A DNA stretch of 64,000 nucleotides from Thalassococcus halodurans (GCF_900108225.1 NZ_FNUZ01000005.1:62001-126000), one strand, 5' to 3'; shown: positions 7,230 to 17,573, counted from the first letter of the stretch. Translations and numbers: made by a program. Notes: generated by a model from the letters alone, not told the origin.

Positions 7230-8462
7230 ATGAAGAAATCTATCTATGCAGCCATTGGCCTGACTTTATCGGCAAGCACGGCCGTCGCCCAATCTGCCAC
7301 ATACACCTGCGACGACCTCAAAACGCCGACAGCGTTGTACAACGCGACCGTTGCCCTAGAGGAAGGGGACACGCTGACTTTCAACAATCTCTCCGAAAAC
7401 GCTTGCTACGTTGTGTACACAGGTATTTTTGCGCCCGTTCTCACTTGCGCGGGCTCAAGCTATACAGCGCCGACAAGCGGCATCTACTATGTCGCCACAC
7501 AATTTCAATTGCCGGAAGGCCCCGGAGTGCCCGAAGCCAAAGTAAATGCAGCCTCATCTACGCAAGTAGTTCTCCCCGGTACTGTTCAGTGTACCCCCCC
7601 TTCAGCGTCCAACCCCGGCCTTACGCAAGGCAAAGCCTCTGCGACCGGCGCTGGCGGCTCCACCAGTGCGATTGAAGAAGCCATCGACAACGCCCTTGGC
7701 GGCGCAGCAGGCGGCGCGCGCCTGACCCGCAATGGCGTGTTCCTGTCGACCCAAGGCAAAGGCAGCACCGCCCGCGCATGGGGTTCGCTGCACGCCCGTC
7801 AGTTCTCGGGCGATGTGGATGGCAAAAGCCTTGAGTTCACGCTGGGCATGGACACGCTTGTCGCGCCGTCGACCCGCGTCGGTCTGATCCTGTCGAAAGG
7901 CCGCTCTGATCTGGATGTGAACGGCAGCAGCGTCGACATCGACTCTTTGTCCTTCGGCCCCTACGTGTCACACAAACTGTCTGACATCTACGAACTGTCC
8001 GCCTTTGTGGTCATGTCCAAGCCCGAGTACGACATCGACGGCACCGAATATGATGCCAAGCGTCTGAGCGGCGGGATCAAGTTCGATGCCGATTACACGC
8101 TGGGCCAGACCGAAGTGAATTCCTACGCCAGCCTGACCGGATTCTCGGAAAAACACCCCGAAGTCACAATCGACGGCACCGATGTAGACGGCCACACCGT
8201 GTCATCGCTTTTGGGCGCGATCGGCACCAAAGCGATCTTCAACGCAGGCAAACCGCTGCGCCCCTATCTGGGTGTGGGCGTGGACATGCGGAAGTTCGAC
8301 GATGGCATCAACGATGTACAGGAATTCGCATCGCCGCGCGTGAACGCTGGTTTCAGCTATGAAGGGGCCGCCGGCACGCTGTCGCTTGATCTGTCGGGCG
8401 GTCAAATTCTGGAAGACACCCGCGATGCAAGCATGCGCCTGAGCTACCAGATGGACTTCTGA
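7230..8462 (+). CDS. Secreted beta-barrel protein, short autotransporter-like
   Basis: A 410-residue exported protein. It has a signal peptide (MKKSIYAAIGLTLSASTAVA, cleavage before QS) and a passenger of about 120 residues with paired Cys. A Gly/Ala-rich linker around ALGGAAGGARL follows. The C-terminal 240 residues or so alternate polar and hydrophobic residues and end in aromatic Phe (SYQMDF), as expected for an autotransporter beta-domain inserted by the BAM complex. The start is fixed by GAGGGG (7220-7225) 4 nt before the ATG and by the signal peptide. It is monocistronic, with terminators on both sides. The passenger matches no family that I recognise, and its ligand or activity is unknown. 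Confidence 0.8.
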   Translation: MKKSIYAAIGLTLSASTAVAQSATYTCDDLKTPTALYNATVALEEGDTLTFNNLSENACYVVYTGIFAPVLTCAGSSYTAPTSGIYYVATQFQLPEGPGVPEAKVNAASSTQVVLPGTVQCTPPSASNPGLTQGKASATGAGGSTSAIEEAIDNALGGAAGGARLTRNGVFLSTQGKGSTARAWGSLHARQFSGDVDGKSLEFTLGMDTLVAPSTRVGLILSKGRSDLDVNGSSVDIDSLSFGPYVSHKLSDIYELSAFVVMSKPEYDIDGTEYDAKRLSGGIKFDADYTLGQTEVNSYASLTGFSEKHPEVTIDGTDVDGHTVSSLLGAIGTKAIFNAGKPLRPYLGVGVDMRKFDDGINDVQEFASPRVNAGFSYEGAAGTLSLDLSGGQILEDTRDASMRLSYQMDF

Positions 8463-8481
8463 AGCCTGTAAAATTTTACAC

Positions 8482-8511
8482 AAAGGCCGCCGATTTTCCG
8501 GCGGCCTTTTT
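8482..8511 (+). terminator. Rho-independent terminator
   Basis: AAAGGCCGCCG (8482-8492) pairs with CGGCGGCCTTT (8499-8509), loop ATTTTC, followed by T. It is 19 nt past the autotransporter stop. The 12-bp palindrome GTAAAATTTTAC lies just before it. Confidence 0.9.
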
Positions 8512-8592
8512 CTATTGCAGCCCAGTGGCGGAAAGCCTCTGTAAAGTAATTTTGGGAAAATTGGCGGCATCGTTGCTGACAGAAGGTTGCCA

Positions 8593-9324
8593 ATGCTGTT
8601 CCGTACCCTGTGCTCTGTTGTTGCCCTGTGTCTCTCGATGGTGGCAACCCATGCCGAAACCGTGCAAAGCGCAGGTATCCTGCCCGTCATTTCGACACGC
8701 GGTTCGCTTCTGCCGGTCTCTCACTCTGACGCGTCCATCGCGACGCGCAGATCGGCCAGTCTGTTTCGCGATAAATCCGCCGGTGGTCTGTTTACGCCCA
8801 TTGCCCCTCGCCCTGCCCCGCAACCCTTTGGCAGCGTCCACGATCAGGTGCAGCGCATCCTTGACCTGATCGCCCGCGCCGAGGCCGGACCAAAGGGCTA
8901 TGACGCGGTGCAATACGGCGCGAAAATCCAGCCGCGCAGCCCCCCCACGCAACTAACGCTGGCCGAGATCGAAACATGGACGCGCAGCACCCCGCGCCAG
9001 CAACACGCAATCGGCCGGTATCAATTCATCCCCGCCACCCTGCGCCGCTTGGTCAAGGATCAGAGGCTGACACCCGACACGCGCTTTTCACCGCAAGTGC
9101 AGGATCAACTGGCGCACCAACTGCTGGTCGAGGCAGGCCTGAACGCCTTTACCAACGGCACCATGACCCGTGGGGATTTCATGCTGAACCTTGCGAAGAT
9201 ATGGGCCGGTCTGCCCACCGCGACGGGGCGTTCCTATTACAAAGGCGTGGCGAATAACAAAGCCACGATCAGCTGGGATCACTTCTATCGCGAAATCACC
9301 GCGCTGTTTCCGGGGCAGGCATGA
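8593..9324 (+). CDS. Secreted lysozyme-like / muramidase-related protein
   Basis: A 243-residue exported protein with signal peptide MLFRTLCSVVALCLSMVATHA. The mature region holds ILDLIARAEAGPKGYDAVQ and later RQQHAIGRYQFIPATLRRL, features of lambda-type (GH24/phage muramidase) lysozyme-like domains, where Glu of the (A/S)E(A/G) segment is catalytic. It probably acts on peptidoglycan in the periplasm. The start at 8593 is preferred over TTG 8587 because AAGG sits 7 nt upstream and the signal peptide then has normal length. Terminators on both sides make it monocistronic. Exact bond specificity is not evident. Confidence 0.7.
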   Translation: MLFRTLCSVVALCLSMVATHAETVQSAGILPVISTRGSLLPVSHSDASIATRRSASLFRDKSAGGLFTPIAPRPAPQPFGSVHDQVQRILDLIARAEAGPKGYDAVQYGAKIQPRSPPTQLTLAEIETWTRSTPRQQHAIGRYQFIPATLRRLVKDQRLTPDTRFSPQVQDQLAHQLLVEAGLNAFTNGTMTRGDFMLNLAKIWAGLPTATGRSYYKGVANNKATISWDHFYREITALFPGQA

Positions 9325-9325
9325 A

Positions 9326-9348
9326 AAAGCCCGCACGAGGCGGGCTTT
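9326..9348 (+). terminator. Terminator-like hairpin after the lysozyme-like gene
   Basis: AAAGCCCGC (9326-9334) pairs with GCGGGCTTT (9340-9348) around a 5-nt loop, directly after the stop codon. It is symmetrical and could also serve the DUF1150 gene on the other strand, whose stop lies 24 nt away. The T tract is short. Confidence 0.7.
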
Positions 9349-9371
9349 GCAACGTCATATCTATGTGGCGC

Positions 9372-9599
9372 TTAGTGCACCGCTACAGGGGCCAGATCGT
9401 TCTGCCGCGCAAGGATGAAGGCCATCTTGCGATCCGCGACCAGCGCGATCCGTTCGCCATCAGCGTTATGAACCGCATAAAGCTGCTCTGCGCCTTCGGC
9501 CTGTTCCTGTACGTCCAGCGGCAGGTCGGCGGTTGCCACACGACGGACATAGACCGTGCGACCGTCATCAAGGGATTTGAAATCGAACTTTGTCTGCAT
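9372..9599 (-). CDS. DUF1150 family protein
   Basis: A 75-residue protein, MQTKFDFKSLDDGRTVYVR and onward, with the EQLYAVHNADGERIALV and FILARQNDLAPVAVH segments typical of DUF1150, a small alphaproteobacterial family of unknown function. It follows the Hsp20 gene on the same strand after 3 nt, the usual arrangement, so it is almost certainly heat-shock co-expressed. An accessory role for the small chaperone is a guess from context. Confidence 0.85.
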   Translation of the reverse strand: MQTKFDFKSLDDGRTVYVRRVATADLPLDVQEQAEGAEQLYAVHNADGERIALVADRKMAFILARQNDLAPVAVH

Positions 9600-9602
9600 G
9601 GC

Positions 9603-10013
9603 TTAGTCCTTTCTGATCTTGATGGTTTGAATAACTGTGTCGGGACGCTGTCTTTTCAAATCGACATGCAACAGACCGTTCTCCATCTGCGCGTCACCAA
9701 CCTCGACCCCGTCGGCCAGCACAAAGCTGCGCTGGAACTGGCGCGAGGCGATTCCACGGTGCAGGAAGATACGCTCGCGCACGTCCTCTTGCTGGCGTCC
9801 ACGGATCACCAACTGCCGGTCCTCGACCGTGATCGACAGATCATCTTCGGAAAAGCCCGCAACCGCCAAAGTGATGCGGTACGAATCCTCGCCGGTTTGT
9901 TCAATGTTGAAAGGGGGATAGCCCTCACTGGACTTGGCAGTGCGCTCCAGCAGCTGCTCAAGTTGTTCGAAACCCAGCATGTGCGGGTATGAACCAAATG
10001 TCATTTTCGTCAT
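9603..10013 (-). CDS. Hsp20 / alpha-crystallin small heat-shock protein
   Basis: A 136-residue ATP-independent holdase that prevents aggregation of unfolding cytoplasmic proteins. The alpha-crystallin core is visible: PPFNIEQTGEDSYRITLAVA, then DDLSITVEDRQLVIRGR, then the GLLHVDLKR signature near the C-terminus. The start at 10013 is preferred over an upstream in-frame start at 10058 because a GAGGA lies 6-10 nt upstream and the product then begins MTKMTFGSY like other IbpA-type proteins. It heads a two-gene unit with DUF1150. A heat-shock-type promoter (10081-10108) lies upstream. Confidence 0.92.
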   Translation of the reverse strand: MTKMTFGSYPHMLGFEQLEQLLERTAKSSEGYPPFNIEQTGEDSYRITLAVAGFSEDDLSITVEDRQLVIRGRQQEDVRERIFLHRGIASRQFQRSFVLADGVEVGDAQMENGLLHVDLKRQRPDTVIQTIKIRKD

Positions 10014-10080
10014 CGACGCATCCTCGTTGCAAGCGACCGTCTGGTTTTCGGGCCCCAAGCTGGCGACCCTGTAGAAGAAA

Positions 10081-10108
10081 TATGGGTGTCTCTTTGCACT
10101 TTCGCAAG
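10081..10108 (-). promoter_or_regulatory. Putative RpoH-type promoter for hsp20-DUF1150
   Basis: On the minus strand CTTGCG (10108-10103) is followed after 16 nt by CCCATA (10086-10081), close to the sigma-32 pattern CTTGAA/CCCCAT. It would start transcription about 60 nt before the hsp20 ATG. The gene function supports the call. Confidence 0.5.
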
Positions 10109-10188
10109 CCCATGCGGCGCGGAAGCCTCTTTGCCGCGCGTTAAAGAAGCGTTATCCTGACATCTCAGACGTGAAACGGACCTGCCTT

Positions 10189-10413
10189 ATGAACGCCCCG
10201 AACGATCTCTCCATGAAAACCGATGATGTTCTGCGTGTAGAACTTGCCGTTTTTCGCCGCGAACACAGGGATCTAGACGAAGCTATCCGCGCCCTTCAGG
10301 AAACCGGCCGTGCCGATGCCCTGACCCTGCAGCGCCTCAAGAAGAAAAAACTGGCCCTGAAAGACCAGATTGCCCTGATTGAAGACCGTCTGACCCCCGA
10401 TATCATCGCCTGA
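10189..10413 (+). CDS. YdcH family protein (DUF465)
   Basis: A 74-residue, highly charged alpha-helical protein. It contains the family pattern HRDLDEAIRALQ, then LQRLKKKKLALKDQIALIE, which is likely a coiled coil. DUF465 proteins are widespread in Proteobacteria without an assigned function. The frame is open to a GTG at 10171, but ATG 10189 gives the usual length. It stands alone, divergent from hsp20 and 65 bp before purE. Confidence 0.85.
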   Translation: MNAPNDLSMKTDDVLRVELAVFRREHRDLDEAIRALQETGRADALTLQRLKKKKLALKDQIALIEDRLTPDIIA

Positions 10414-10478
10414 CGTTGCGCAAGACCGCATTCTGTTTATAAGCCACCCCAAGACCTGCATCACGGAAAGGGCAAGCT

Positions 10479-10988
10479 ATGGCAGACGCAGCCACCGTCA
10501 AAGTCGGCATCATCATGGGCAGCCAATCGGACTGGCCCACAATGAAAGAAGCCGCCGACATGCTGGACGCGCTGGAAATCCCGCACGAAGTGAAAATCGT
10601 GTCGGCTCACCGCACGCCCGACCGCCTGTGGGACTACGGCAAAACCGCCGTTGACCGCGGCCTTCACGTGATCATCGCGGGCGCCGGTGGTGCCGCACAC
10701 CTGCCCGGCATGATGGCGTCAAAAACGCGCGTGCCAGTGATCGGCGTTCCGGTTCAGACCCGCGCACTGTCTGGTGTCGATAGCCTCTATTCTATCCTGC
10801 AAATGCCGCGCGGTTTCCCCGTGGCGACCATGGCCATCGGCGCAGCCGGTGCCGCCAACGCGGGCCTGATGGCAGCGGGCATTCTTGCTGTGAATGACGC
10901 GGCCCTTGCTGCCCGTCTGGACAAGTGGCGCGCAGACCTGTCAGCGTCTATCGCGGACGAGCCCGAGCGCGGCTTACCCACTGAATAA
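10479..10988 (+). CDS. purE: 5-(carboxyamino)imidazole ribonucleotide mutase
   Basis: Purine biosynthesis enzyme that converts N5-CAIR to CAIR. The 169-residue product shows the class I PurE motifs: [13 protein letters not shown] near residue 10, [12 protein letters not shown], the [14 protein letters not shown] substrate loop, and [15 protein letters not shown]. It is followed 46 nt later by purK on the same strand, the standard two-step unit that replaces a single-enzyme AIR carboxylase. Confidence 0.97.
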   Translation: MADAATVKVGIIMGSQSDWPTMKEAADMLDALEIPHEVKIVSAHRTPDRLWDYGKTAVDRGLHVIIAGAGGAAHLPGMMASKTRVPVIGVPVQTRALSGVDSLYSILQMPRGFPVATMAIGAAGAANAGLMAAGILAVNDAALAARLDKWRADLSASIADEPERGLPTE

Positions 10989-11034
10989 ACACGATATACC
11001 TGAAATATCCAACCTTCGGTCAAGGCAAAACACC

Positions 11035-12105
11035 ATGGCAAATCCCCTTCCCCAAGGCAGCACAATCGGCATCATCGGCGGCGGTCAGTTGGGCCGTATG
11101 CTTTCTGTTGCGGCCAGCCGTCTGGGCCTGAAAAGCCATATCTTCGAACCCGGTGCGAACCCGCCTGCGGGGCAGGTTGCAGATCAGGTGACAACCGCCG
11201 CCTATGACGACGCAGACGCGCTGAAACGCTTTGCCGAAGCGGTCGACGTTATCACGTATGAGTTCGAAAACATCCCGACCGAAGCGCTGGATATCCTGGG
11301 CGCGATCCGTCCGATCCATCCGGGCCGTGAAGCGCTCCGCGTGTCGCAGGATCGTCTGACCGAAAAGACATTCCTGAACGATCTGGGCCTGCAAACGGCC
11401 CCCTTCGCCGACATCACCGATGCAGACAGCCTGAGCGCCGCTTTGGCGGACATCGGCACGCCTGCCATCCTGAAAACCCGCCGTTTCGGGTACGATGGTA
11501 AAGGTCAGGCGCGGATCATGTCGCCGGACGACGCGGAAAAGGCACTGGCAGACATGGCTGGTGCCCCCGCGATTCTAGAAGGCTTCGTTGATTTCAGCCA
11601 CGAAGTGTCGGTTATCGCAGCCCGCGCGGCTGATGGGTCGGTGTCGTGCTACGATCCCGGTGAAAACGTCCACAAAGACGGCATCCTGGACACCACAACC
11701 GTGCCCGCCCGCCTGACGCCGGGCCACCGTCAGGATGCGGTTCTGCTTGCCGCTAAGATCCTGAATGCACTCGATTATGTTGGCGTGATGGGGGTCGAGC
11801 TGTTTGTGACACCCAAGGGGCTGATCGTGAACGAAATCGCACCGCGCGTTCATAACTCGGGTCACTGGACGCAAAACGGCTGTGCCGTGGACCAGTTTGA
11901 ACAGCACATCCGCGCTGTCGCGGGTTGGCCGCTGGGCGATGGCCAGCGTCACTCTGATGTGGTGATGGAAAACCTGATCGGCCACGATCTGGACCGCGTT
12001 CCCGAATTGGCGACCCAGCCGGACACGGCAATTCACCTGTACGGCAAGGCCGACGTGAAAGCGGGCCGCAAGATGGGCCACGTCAACCGCATCGTCCGTA
12101 AGTAG
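11035..12105 (+). CDS. purK: 5-(carboxyamino)imidazole ribonucleotide synthase
   Basis: ATP-grasp enzyme that makes N5-CAIR from AIR and bicarbonate, supplying purE. The 356-residue product begins with STIGIIGGGQLGRMLSVAA, then has DVITYEFENIP, ILKTRRFGYDGKGQ and the catalytic NEIAPRVHNSGHWT. The ATG at 11035 gives the normal start; the frame is open further upstream only because it overlaps purE. It converges with phnM, the stops being 2 nt apart. Confidence 0.97.
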   Translation: MANPLPQGSTIGIIGGGQLGRMLSVAASRLGLKSHIFEPGANPPAGQVADQVTTAAYDDADALKRFAEAVDVITYEFENIPTEALDILGAIRPIHPGREALRVSQDRLTEKTFLNDLGLQTAPFADITDADSLSAALADIGTPAILKTRRFGYDGKGQARIMSPDDAEKALADMAGAPAILEGFVDFSHEVSVIAARAADGSVSCYDPGENVHKDGILDTTTVPARLTPGHRQDAVLLAAKILNALDYVGVMGVELFVTPKGLIVNEIAPRVHNSGHWTQNGCAVDQFEQHIRAVAGWPLGDGQRHSDVVMENLIGHDLDRVPELATQPDTAIHLYGKADVKAGRKMGHVNRIVRK

Positions 12106-12107
12106 TT

Positions 12108-13250
12108 CTAACCAAATAACCTTTCGGCCACAGCCCCGCGCATATAGCTGACCTGACCACCGGCCAGAGCTGCAGCGATGCGGTTGTTCTGGTCCAGCAC
12201 CACCAGATCGGCGCGCTTGCCATTGGCGATCGCGCCACGATCATCCAGCCCCATGATGCGGGCAGGCCCGGACGACACCAACGCCCAGCCAGTGGCCCAA
12301 TCGCAAACGCCGTCGTTAATCAGTTTCAGCGCGGCGTTGCCCAGCGATTGGTAGTGATAATCCGACGCCAGCGCATCGCAAAGCCCCGCCCCTACCAGAT
12401 CAATCGCCGACACGTTACCCTTGTGGCTGGCCCCGCGCATCACATTCGGCGCGCCCATCACCACGCCGTCGCCCATCGCTTTCGCGGCCTCGGCGGCCTC
12501 ATACGTTTCAGGGAACTCCGCGATGATCACGCCGCGGGCTTTGGCCTGATCACGGTCTGCGCGCGTGCTGTCGTCATGGCTCCCCAACCGGACACCGCGG
12601 GCGCGAAGCCGTTCCGCCAGCGCATCCAGCGCGGCAGGCACGTCTGGGCCAAGTGCATGAAGGGATTGCATATATTCCAGATGACGCTCGGGCGAGCGGC
12701 CACTTTTCAGCGCCTGACCGTTCAACTGCTTGGGCCTGCGTCCATCGGCCAGACGGTCGTGCTGAAGATGGTCGTTGAACACCAGATAATCGATGTCATG
12801 GGCGTCCAGTTCGGCCTCGGCGGCGGCAAATTCGGACAGAAGATGTGTTTCCAACCGCAGCTGAATGCGCAGATCGGTGGCGAAATCGGCCTTCAGATCG
12901 GAAATCGCGGCAAAGACCTTACGCGCGAATTCAGGCCCGCGCATGCCGCCTTCCCAGCTCCAGAATTGAGCCAGATATGCGGTGGTGATCCCGCTTGAGG
13001 CCAGTTCAGCCTCGACCGAGGCGATCCCGCCCCGCGGGTCCAGCATCGCACCACGACGGGGCGCGACATGGCGTTCGAACCCATCGCCGTGCAGATCGAT
13101 CATCCCGGGAAGCAGGCGATAACCGCTTAGGTCAACCGCGCGTCCATCCGCGTCGGCGTTCATCACGCCATCAGCAACACCCACGCTATCCGTGGTCCAG
13201 CCCTCGGGTTTCAGCACTTCGGCGTTTTCAAATCTCAGCGTCAGGGACAT
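12108..13250 (-). CDS. phnM: Alpha-D-ribose 1-methylphosphonate 5-triphosphate diphosphatase
   Basis: An amidohydrolase-superfamily enzyme of the C-P lyase pathway that removes pyrophosphate from the ribose-methylphosphonate triphosphate. The 380-residue product carries the metal-binding HGDGFERH near residue 54, THLLSEFAAAEAELD and VFNDHLQHDR, LGSHDDST, and ASDYHYQS near residue 295. No other phn gene lies in the window, so the gene is detached from a C-P lyase operon. It could act with an operon elsewhere or on a different phosphoribosyl substrate. Confidence 0.88.
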   Translation of the reverse strand: MSLTLRFENAEVLKPEGWTTDSVGVADGVMNADADGRAVDLSGYRLLPGMIDLHGDGFERHVAPRRGAMLDPRGGIASVEAELASSGITTAYLAQFWSWEGGMRGPEFARKVFAAISDLKADFATDLRIQLRLETHLLSEFAAAEAELDAHDIDYLVFNDHLQHDRLADGRRPKQLNGQALKSGRSPERHLEYMQSLHALGPDVPAALDALAERLRARGVRLGSHDDSTRADRDQAKARGVIIAEFPETYEAAEAAKAMGDGVVMGAPNVMRGASHKGNVSAIDLVGAGLCDALASDYHYQSLGNAALKLINDGVCDWATGWALVSSGPARIMGLDDRGAIANGKRADLVVLDQNNRIAAALAGGQVSYMRGAVAERLFG

Positions 13251-13291
13251 CGCACAACCACCTTACGTTCCGCGCCCTGATAAGCCGGAAG

Positions 13292-14146
13292 TCAGCTGCG
13301 CGAAAGCCCCCTTTGGCGCGGCACAACCGACAGCGCAACGCCGCCCAGAACGATGGCCGAGGCCATAGCAAAGGACCAAGACACCGCTTCAGACAGGAAC
13401 AGCCAACCGCCCAGCGTGGCGATCACAGGCACCGTCAATTGCGCGACCGACGCGGTGGTCGCAGACAGCTTTGGCAGCACCGCATACCACAAAGCATAGC
13501 CCATGCCCGACGTGATCGCCCCTGACAGAACCGCCAATATGACACCCTGTTTTGTCATTTCGCCAACGCCAACTAACAACCAGACAATCAAAATTGCCGG
13601 AGTGGCGAGAATAAAGTTCGCTCCGGTGTTTTGCAGCGCATCCTTGGCTTTGCGACCGATCAGCGAATAAATCCCCCAGCCAATACCCGATGCAGCCATC
13701 AGCAGACCGTGGAAAACGCTGACTTGTACCGCGCTTCCAGGCCACAAAAGCCAGGCTAAGCCACCAAAGGCCATCGCCGCTCCCGCCCATCTGGTAAACG
13801 GCGGACGTTCACCGCTGATAAGCGCGCCTGCGAACATTGTGATCTGCACACAACCGAACAGGATCAACGCCCCGATGCCTGTGTCGATGCCCACATAGGA
13901 CAGGGAAAACGCCGCCATATAGAGCAGCAAGGAAAGAACGCCCGTCACGCGGCCTTCGCCGCCCAAAGCGACCGATCCGCGCGACAGCATGCACAGCAGC
14001 GCCAGCATCGCCCCTCCTGCGGCCATACGGATCGTGCTGTAACCCATCGCGTCCATGTCGCCGTTCACCAGCGCCATGCGGCCAAAGACCGAGTTCGCGG
14101 CGAAAGCCACCATAACGACAACTGTCAGCGCAAGTAGTCGCATCAC
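13292..14146 (-). CDS. EamA / DMT family transporter
   Basis: A 284-residue inner-membrane protein with about ten hydrophobic segments in two repeats, the EamA arrangement. It begins MMRLLALTVVVMVAFAANSV, and the second half starts near HGLLMAASGIGWGIYSLIGR. Such carriers export amino acids or other small metabolites; the substrate cannot be read from sequence. Its ATG overlaps the stop of the upstream GNAT gene by 4 nt, so the two are cotranscribed. Confidence 0.85.
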   Translation of the reverse strand: MMRLLALTVVVMVAFAANSVFGRMALVNGDMDAMGYSTIRMAAGGAMLALLCMLSRGSVALGGEGRVTGVLSLLLYMAAFSLSYVGIDTGIGALILFGCVQITMFAGALISGERPPFTRWAGAAMAFGGLAWLLWPGSAVQVSVFHGLLMAASGIGWGIYSLIGRKAKDALQNTGANFILATPAILIVWLLVGVGEMTKQGVILAVLSGAITSGMGYALWYAVLPKLSATTASVAQLTVPVIATLGGWLFLSEAVSWSFAMASAIVLGGVALSVVPRQRGLSRS

Positions 14147-14613
14147 AACCCCTCAAACGCCTTGGGATAGACCAAGGCGCCGGAACCGGCAGGCCCCGCG
14201 ACCAACGTGTGGTCCACCGGATAGGGCGATGTCAGCCCCTCGGCCATGCGGAACCCGCAGCGTTGGTAGAAAGTAGGATCACCAAGAACGACCACGGTCT
14301 GCCCCGTCTGTTCGGCCCAGCCGACCAGCCAGCGCATCATGCGGCGGCCAAGACCCTTGCCGTGGTGATCCGGATCAACCGCCACGGGGGCAAGGCACAG
14401 CCAGCCCTTCGGCCCCTGCATCTGGGACAGCGCGTAATAGCCCAACAGGGTATCCCCGTCGGCCAGAACCTGTTCACCCGCCATCGCGCCGGATTTGCGC
14501 AGCTTGGCGACCAGTCGTGCCTCTTCGTCAGACGGAAACGCGCGGTTCAACAGGGCTTCGGCAGCGGGTTCTTCGCCGCGGCGCAATTCGCGCAATGAGC
14601 CGGATAGAAACAT
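14143..14613 (-). CDS. GNAT family N-acetyltransferase
   Basis: A 156-residue acetyl-CoA-dependent acetyltransferase. The acetyl-CoA pyrophosphate loop is visible as VDPDHHGKGLGRRMMRWLV near residue 80, followed by VVVLGDPTFYQRCGFRMAEG, which resembles the YhbS-type subfamily. The substrate is unknown. The 4-nt overlap with the DMT exporter gene suggests that both handle the same compound, for example modification and export of an amine or amino acid; this is inference. Confidence 0.85.
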   Translation of the reverse strand: MFLSGSLRELRRGEEPAAEALLNRAFPSDEEARLVAKLRKSGAMAGEQVLADGDTLLGYYALSQMQGPKGWLCLAPVAVDPDHHGKGLGRRMMRWLVGWAEQTGQTVVVLGDPTFYQRCGFRMAEGLTSPYPVDHTLVAGPAGSGALVYPKAFEGL

Positions 14614-14714
14614 AAATCCCCCTTCTGGGCCGTCGGTGTTGTCCCGACACTGCCCAAGATCGCGCCAAGGTGCCAGTCACAAAGGGATCAGTCACGAACA
14701 GATGAAACGCGGCA

Positions 14715-14745
14715 AAGAAAAAGGGGCCGCGAAACGCGACCCCTT
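14715..14745 (-). terminator. Terminator of the groESL operon
   Basis: On the minus strand an 11-bp stem (14745-14735 with 14731-14721, one mismatch) and 3-nt loop is followed by a T-rich stretch. It lies 25 nt beyond the groEL stop. Confidence 0.85.
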
Positions 14746-14769
14746 CCGGTAATTTCTGCGGTTGGCAGA

Positions 14770-16434
<1,665 letters not shown>

Positions 16435-16449
16435 TCAGAAAGGTCAGTC

Positions 16450-16737
16450 TCAGGACAGAACGCCGAGAATGTCGCTTTCTTTCATGATCAGCAGCTCTTC
16501 ACCGTCTACGGTGATTTCAGTGCCGGACCATTTGCCGAACAGGATTTTGTCGCCAGCCGATACGGCCATTTCGATCAACTCACCCGAATCTTTGCGCGCG
16601 CCGTCGCCACACGCAACAACCACGCCTTCGGCAGGCTTTTCTTTTGCGCTGTCAGGAATGATCAGACCGCCAGCGGTCTTTTCTTCACTTTCAACGCGAC
16701 GCACAAGCACGCGGTCATGAAGCGGTTTGAATGCCAT
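16450..16737 (-). CDS. groES: 10-kDa co-chaperonin GroES
   Basis: The heptameric lid of the GroEL chamber. The 95-residue product begins [20 protein letters not shown], contains the mobile loop [16 protein letters not shown] and ends with [15 protein letters not shown], all standard. First gene of groESL, with CIRCE 57 bp upstream of its start. Confidence 0.99.
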   Translation of the reverse strand: MAFKPLHDRVLVRRVESEEKTAGGLIIPDSAKEKPAEGVVVACGDGARKDSGELIEMAVSAGDKILFGKWSGTEITVDGEELLIMKESDILGVLS

Positions 16738-16794
16738 CTTTGTAGCTCCCTAGGTACAAAGGTTAACTTGGCCCCCCATCAATTGGCAGAGCCG

Positions 16795-16821
16795 TTAGCA
16801 CTCAGCACATCCGAGTGCTAA
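16795..16821. promoter_or_regulatory. CIRCE operator (HrcA site)
   Basis: TTAGCACTC (16795-16803), 9 nt, GAGTGCTAA (16813-16821) is an exact match to the CIRCE consensus. HrcA binds it and represses groESL until heat shock. It sits immediately downstream of the predicted -10 box, overlapping the transcription start. Confidence 0.97.
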
Positions 16822-16828
16822 CGGCGCA

Positions 16829-16857
16829 CAGTTAGGCACAGCAAATCTGTGAGTCAA
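16829..16857 (-). promoter_or_regulatory. Housekeeping-type promoter of groESL
   Basis: On the minus strand TTGACT (16857-16852), a 17-nt spacer and TAACTG (16834-16829) form a sigma-70-like promoter just upstream of CIRCE, the usual HrcA-repressed layout. Confidence 0.65.
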
Positions 16858-16913
16858 CCAAATCAGTGAAATTTTCCGCGCTTTGCCCCGGAAACATCCC
16901 GTTTCCGCGAAAA

Positions 16914-17573
16914 TCAGCTATCGGCCCAATCAATAAGCCCCTGCCGCCCAGCATCAGAAAGCGCGTAGATACCGGTCTCGACCTTTTCGAACCAGCCATA
17001 GTGATTGGTCCGCATGATGGTGGTTGCCTGACGGACGTTGACGGCTTTTGCAACCAATGCGCCCTTGGTCGGGCCGCTTTCCGCCAGATATCTCGCACAG
17101 GCCAGCGCGTCCTGTCTGTATCCCGTGACAATCCCATGCCGCGTGGCGCCGCCCGCGTTGGGATCGCCCCTTAGGCGTTCGAATTCCCGCAACAGACGCG
17201 CCTGCGCCTTTTTGTTCTTTCGCGGCGCATAAGGACCGGGATCGCAGGCGACCTCGACCAGCCCATCTTCGCGCACCGTCATAAAGCCCAACCCAAGCCG
17301 CCGGCAAAGACGCGTGTTTTCCAACATTGTCCGGCGGGCTGTCCGGCCTTTGGGACGGGGGATCGAGATATAGACATGATCGGACAGGGACAGCCGATCA
17401 ATCGCCTGATGAATCAACGTCAGATTAATCCGCAGCTTCAATTCGACTATTAGGAACGGCTCGTTTCCGCGCCGAGCAACCAGATCGGCGCGCCCGACCT
17501 CACCTTTGACGGTATAGCCCTGAGCTTCCAGAAATGCCTTTACCGGTTGGTAAAGCTCCGTTTCCTTCTCCAT
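16914..17573 (-). CDS. DUF2161 family protein, PD-(D/E)XK nuclease-like
   Basis: A 219-residue cytoplasmic protein. The N-terminal half has GRADLVARRGNEPFLIVELK (residues about 27-46), a PD-(D/E)XK-like active-site pattern, then an SDHVYISIPRPKGRTARRTM block. The C-terminal half (residues about 140-219) looks like a winged helix with GPTKGALVAKAVNVRQATTI and HYGWFEKVETGIYAL. This matches DUF2161, sometimes annotated as phosphodiesterase, common in Rhodobacteraceae. Nuclease activity and target are unproven. It stands alone downstream of the groESL promoter region on the same strand. Confidence 0.75.
   Translation of the reverse strand: MEKETELYQPVKAFLEAQGYTVKGEVGRADLVARRGNEPFLIVELKLRINLTLIHQAIDRLSLSDHVYISIPRPKGRTARRTMLENTRLCRRLGLGFMTVREDGLVEVACDPGPYAPRKNKKAQARLLREFERLRGDPNAGGATRHGIVTGYRQDALACARYLAESGPTKGALVAKAVNVRQATTIMRTNHYGWFEKVETGIYALSDAGRQGLIDWADS

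Noticed and set aside
8468..8479. 12-bp palindrome GTAAAATTTTAC after the autotransporter gene
   Set aside because: It is short, AT-rich and directly before a strong terminator, so it is not convincing as a separate regulatory site.
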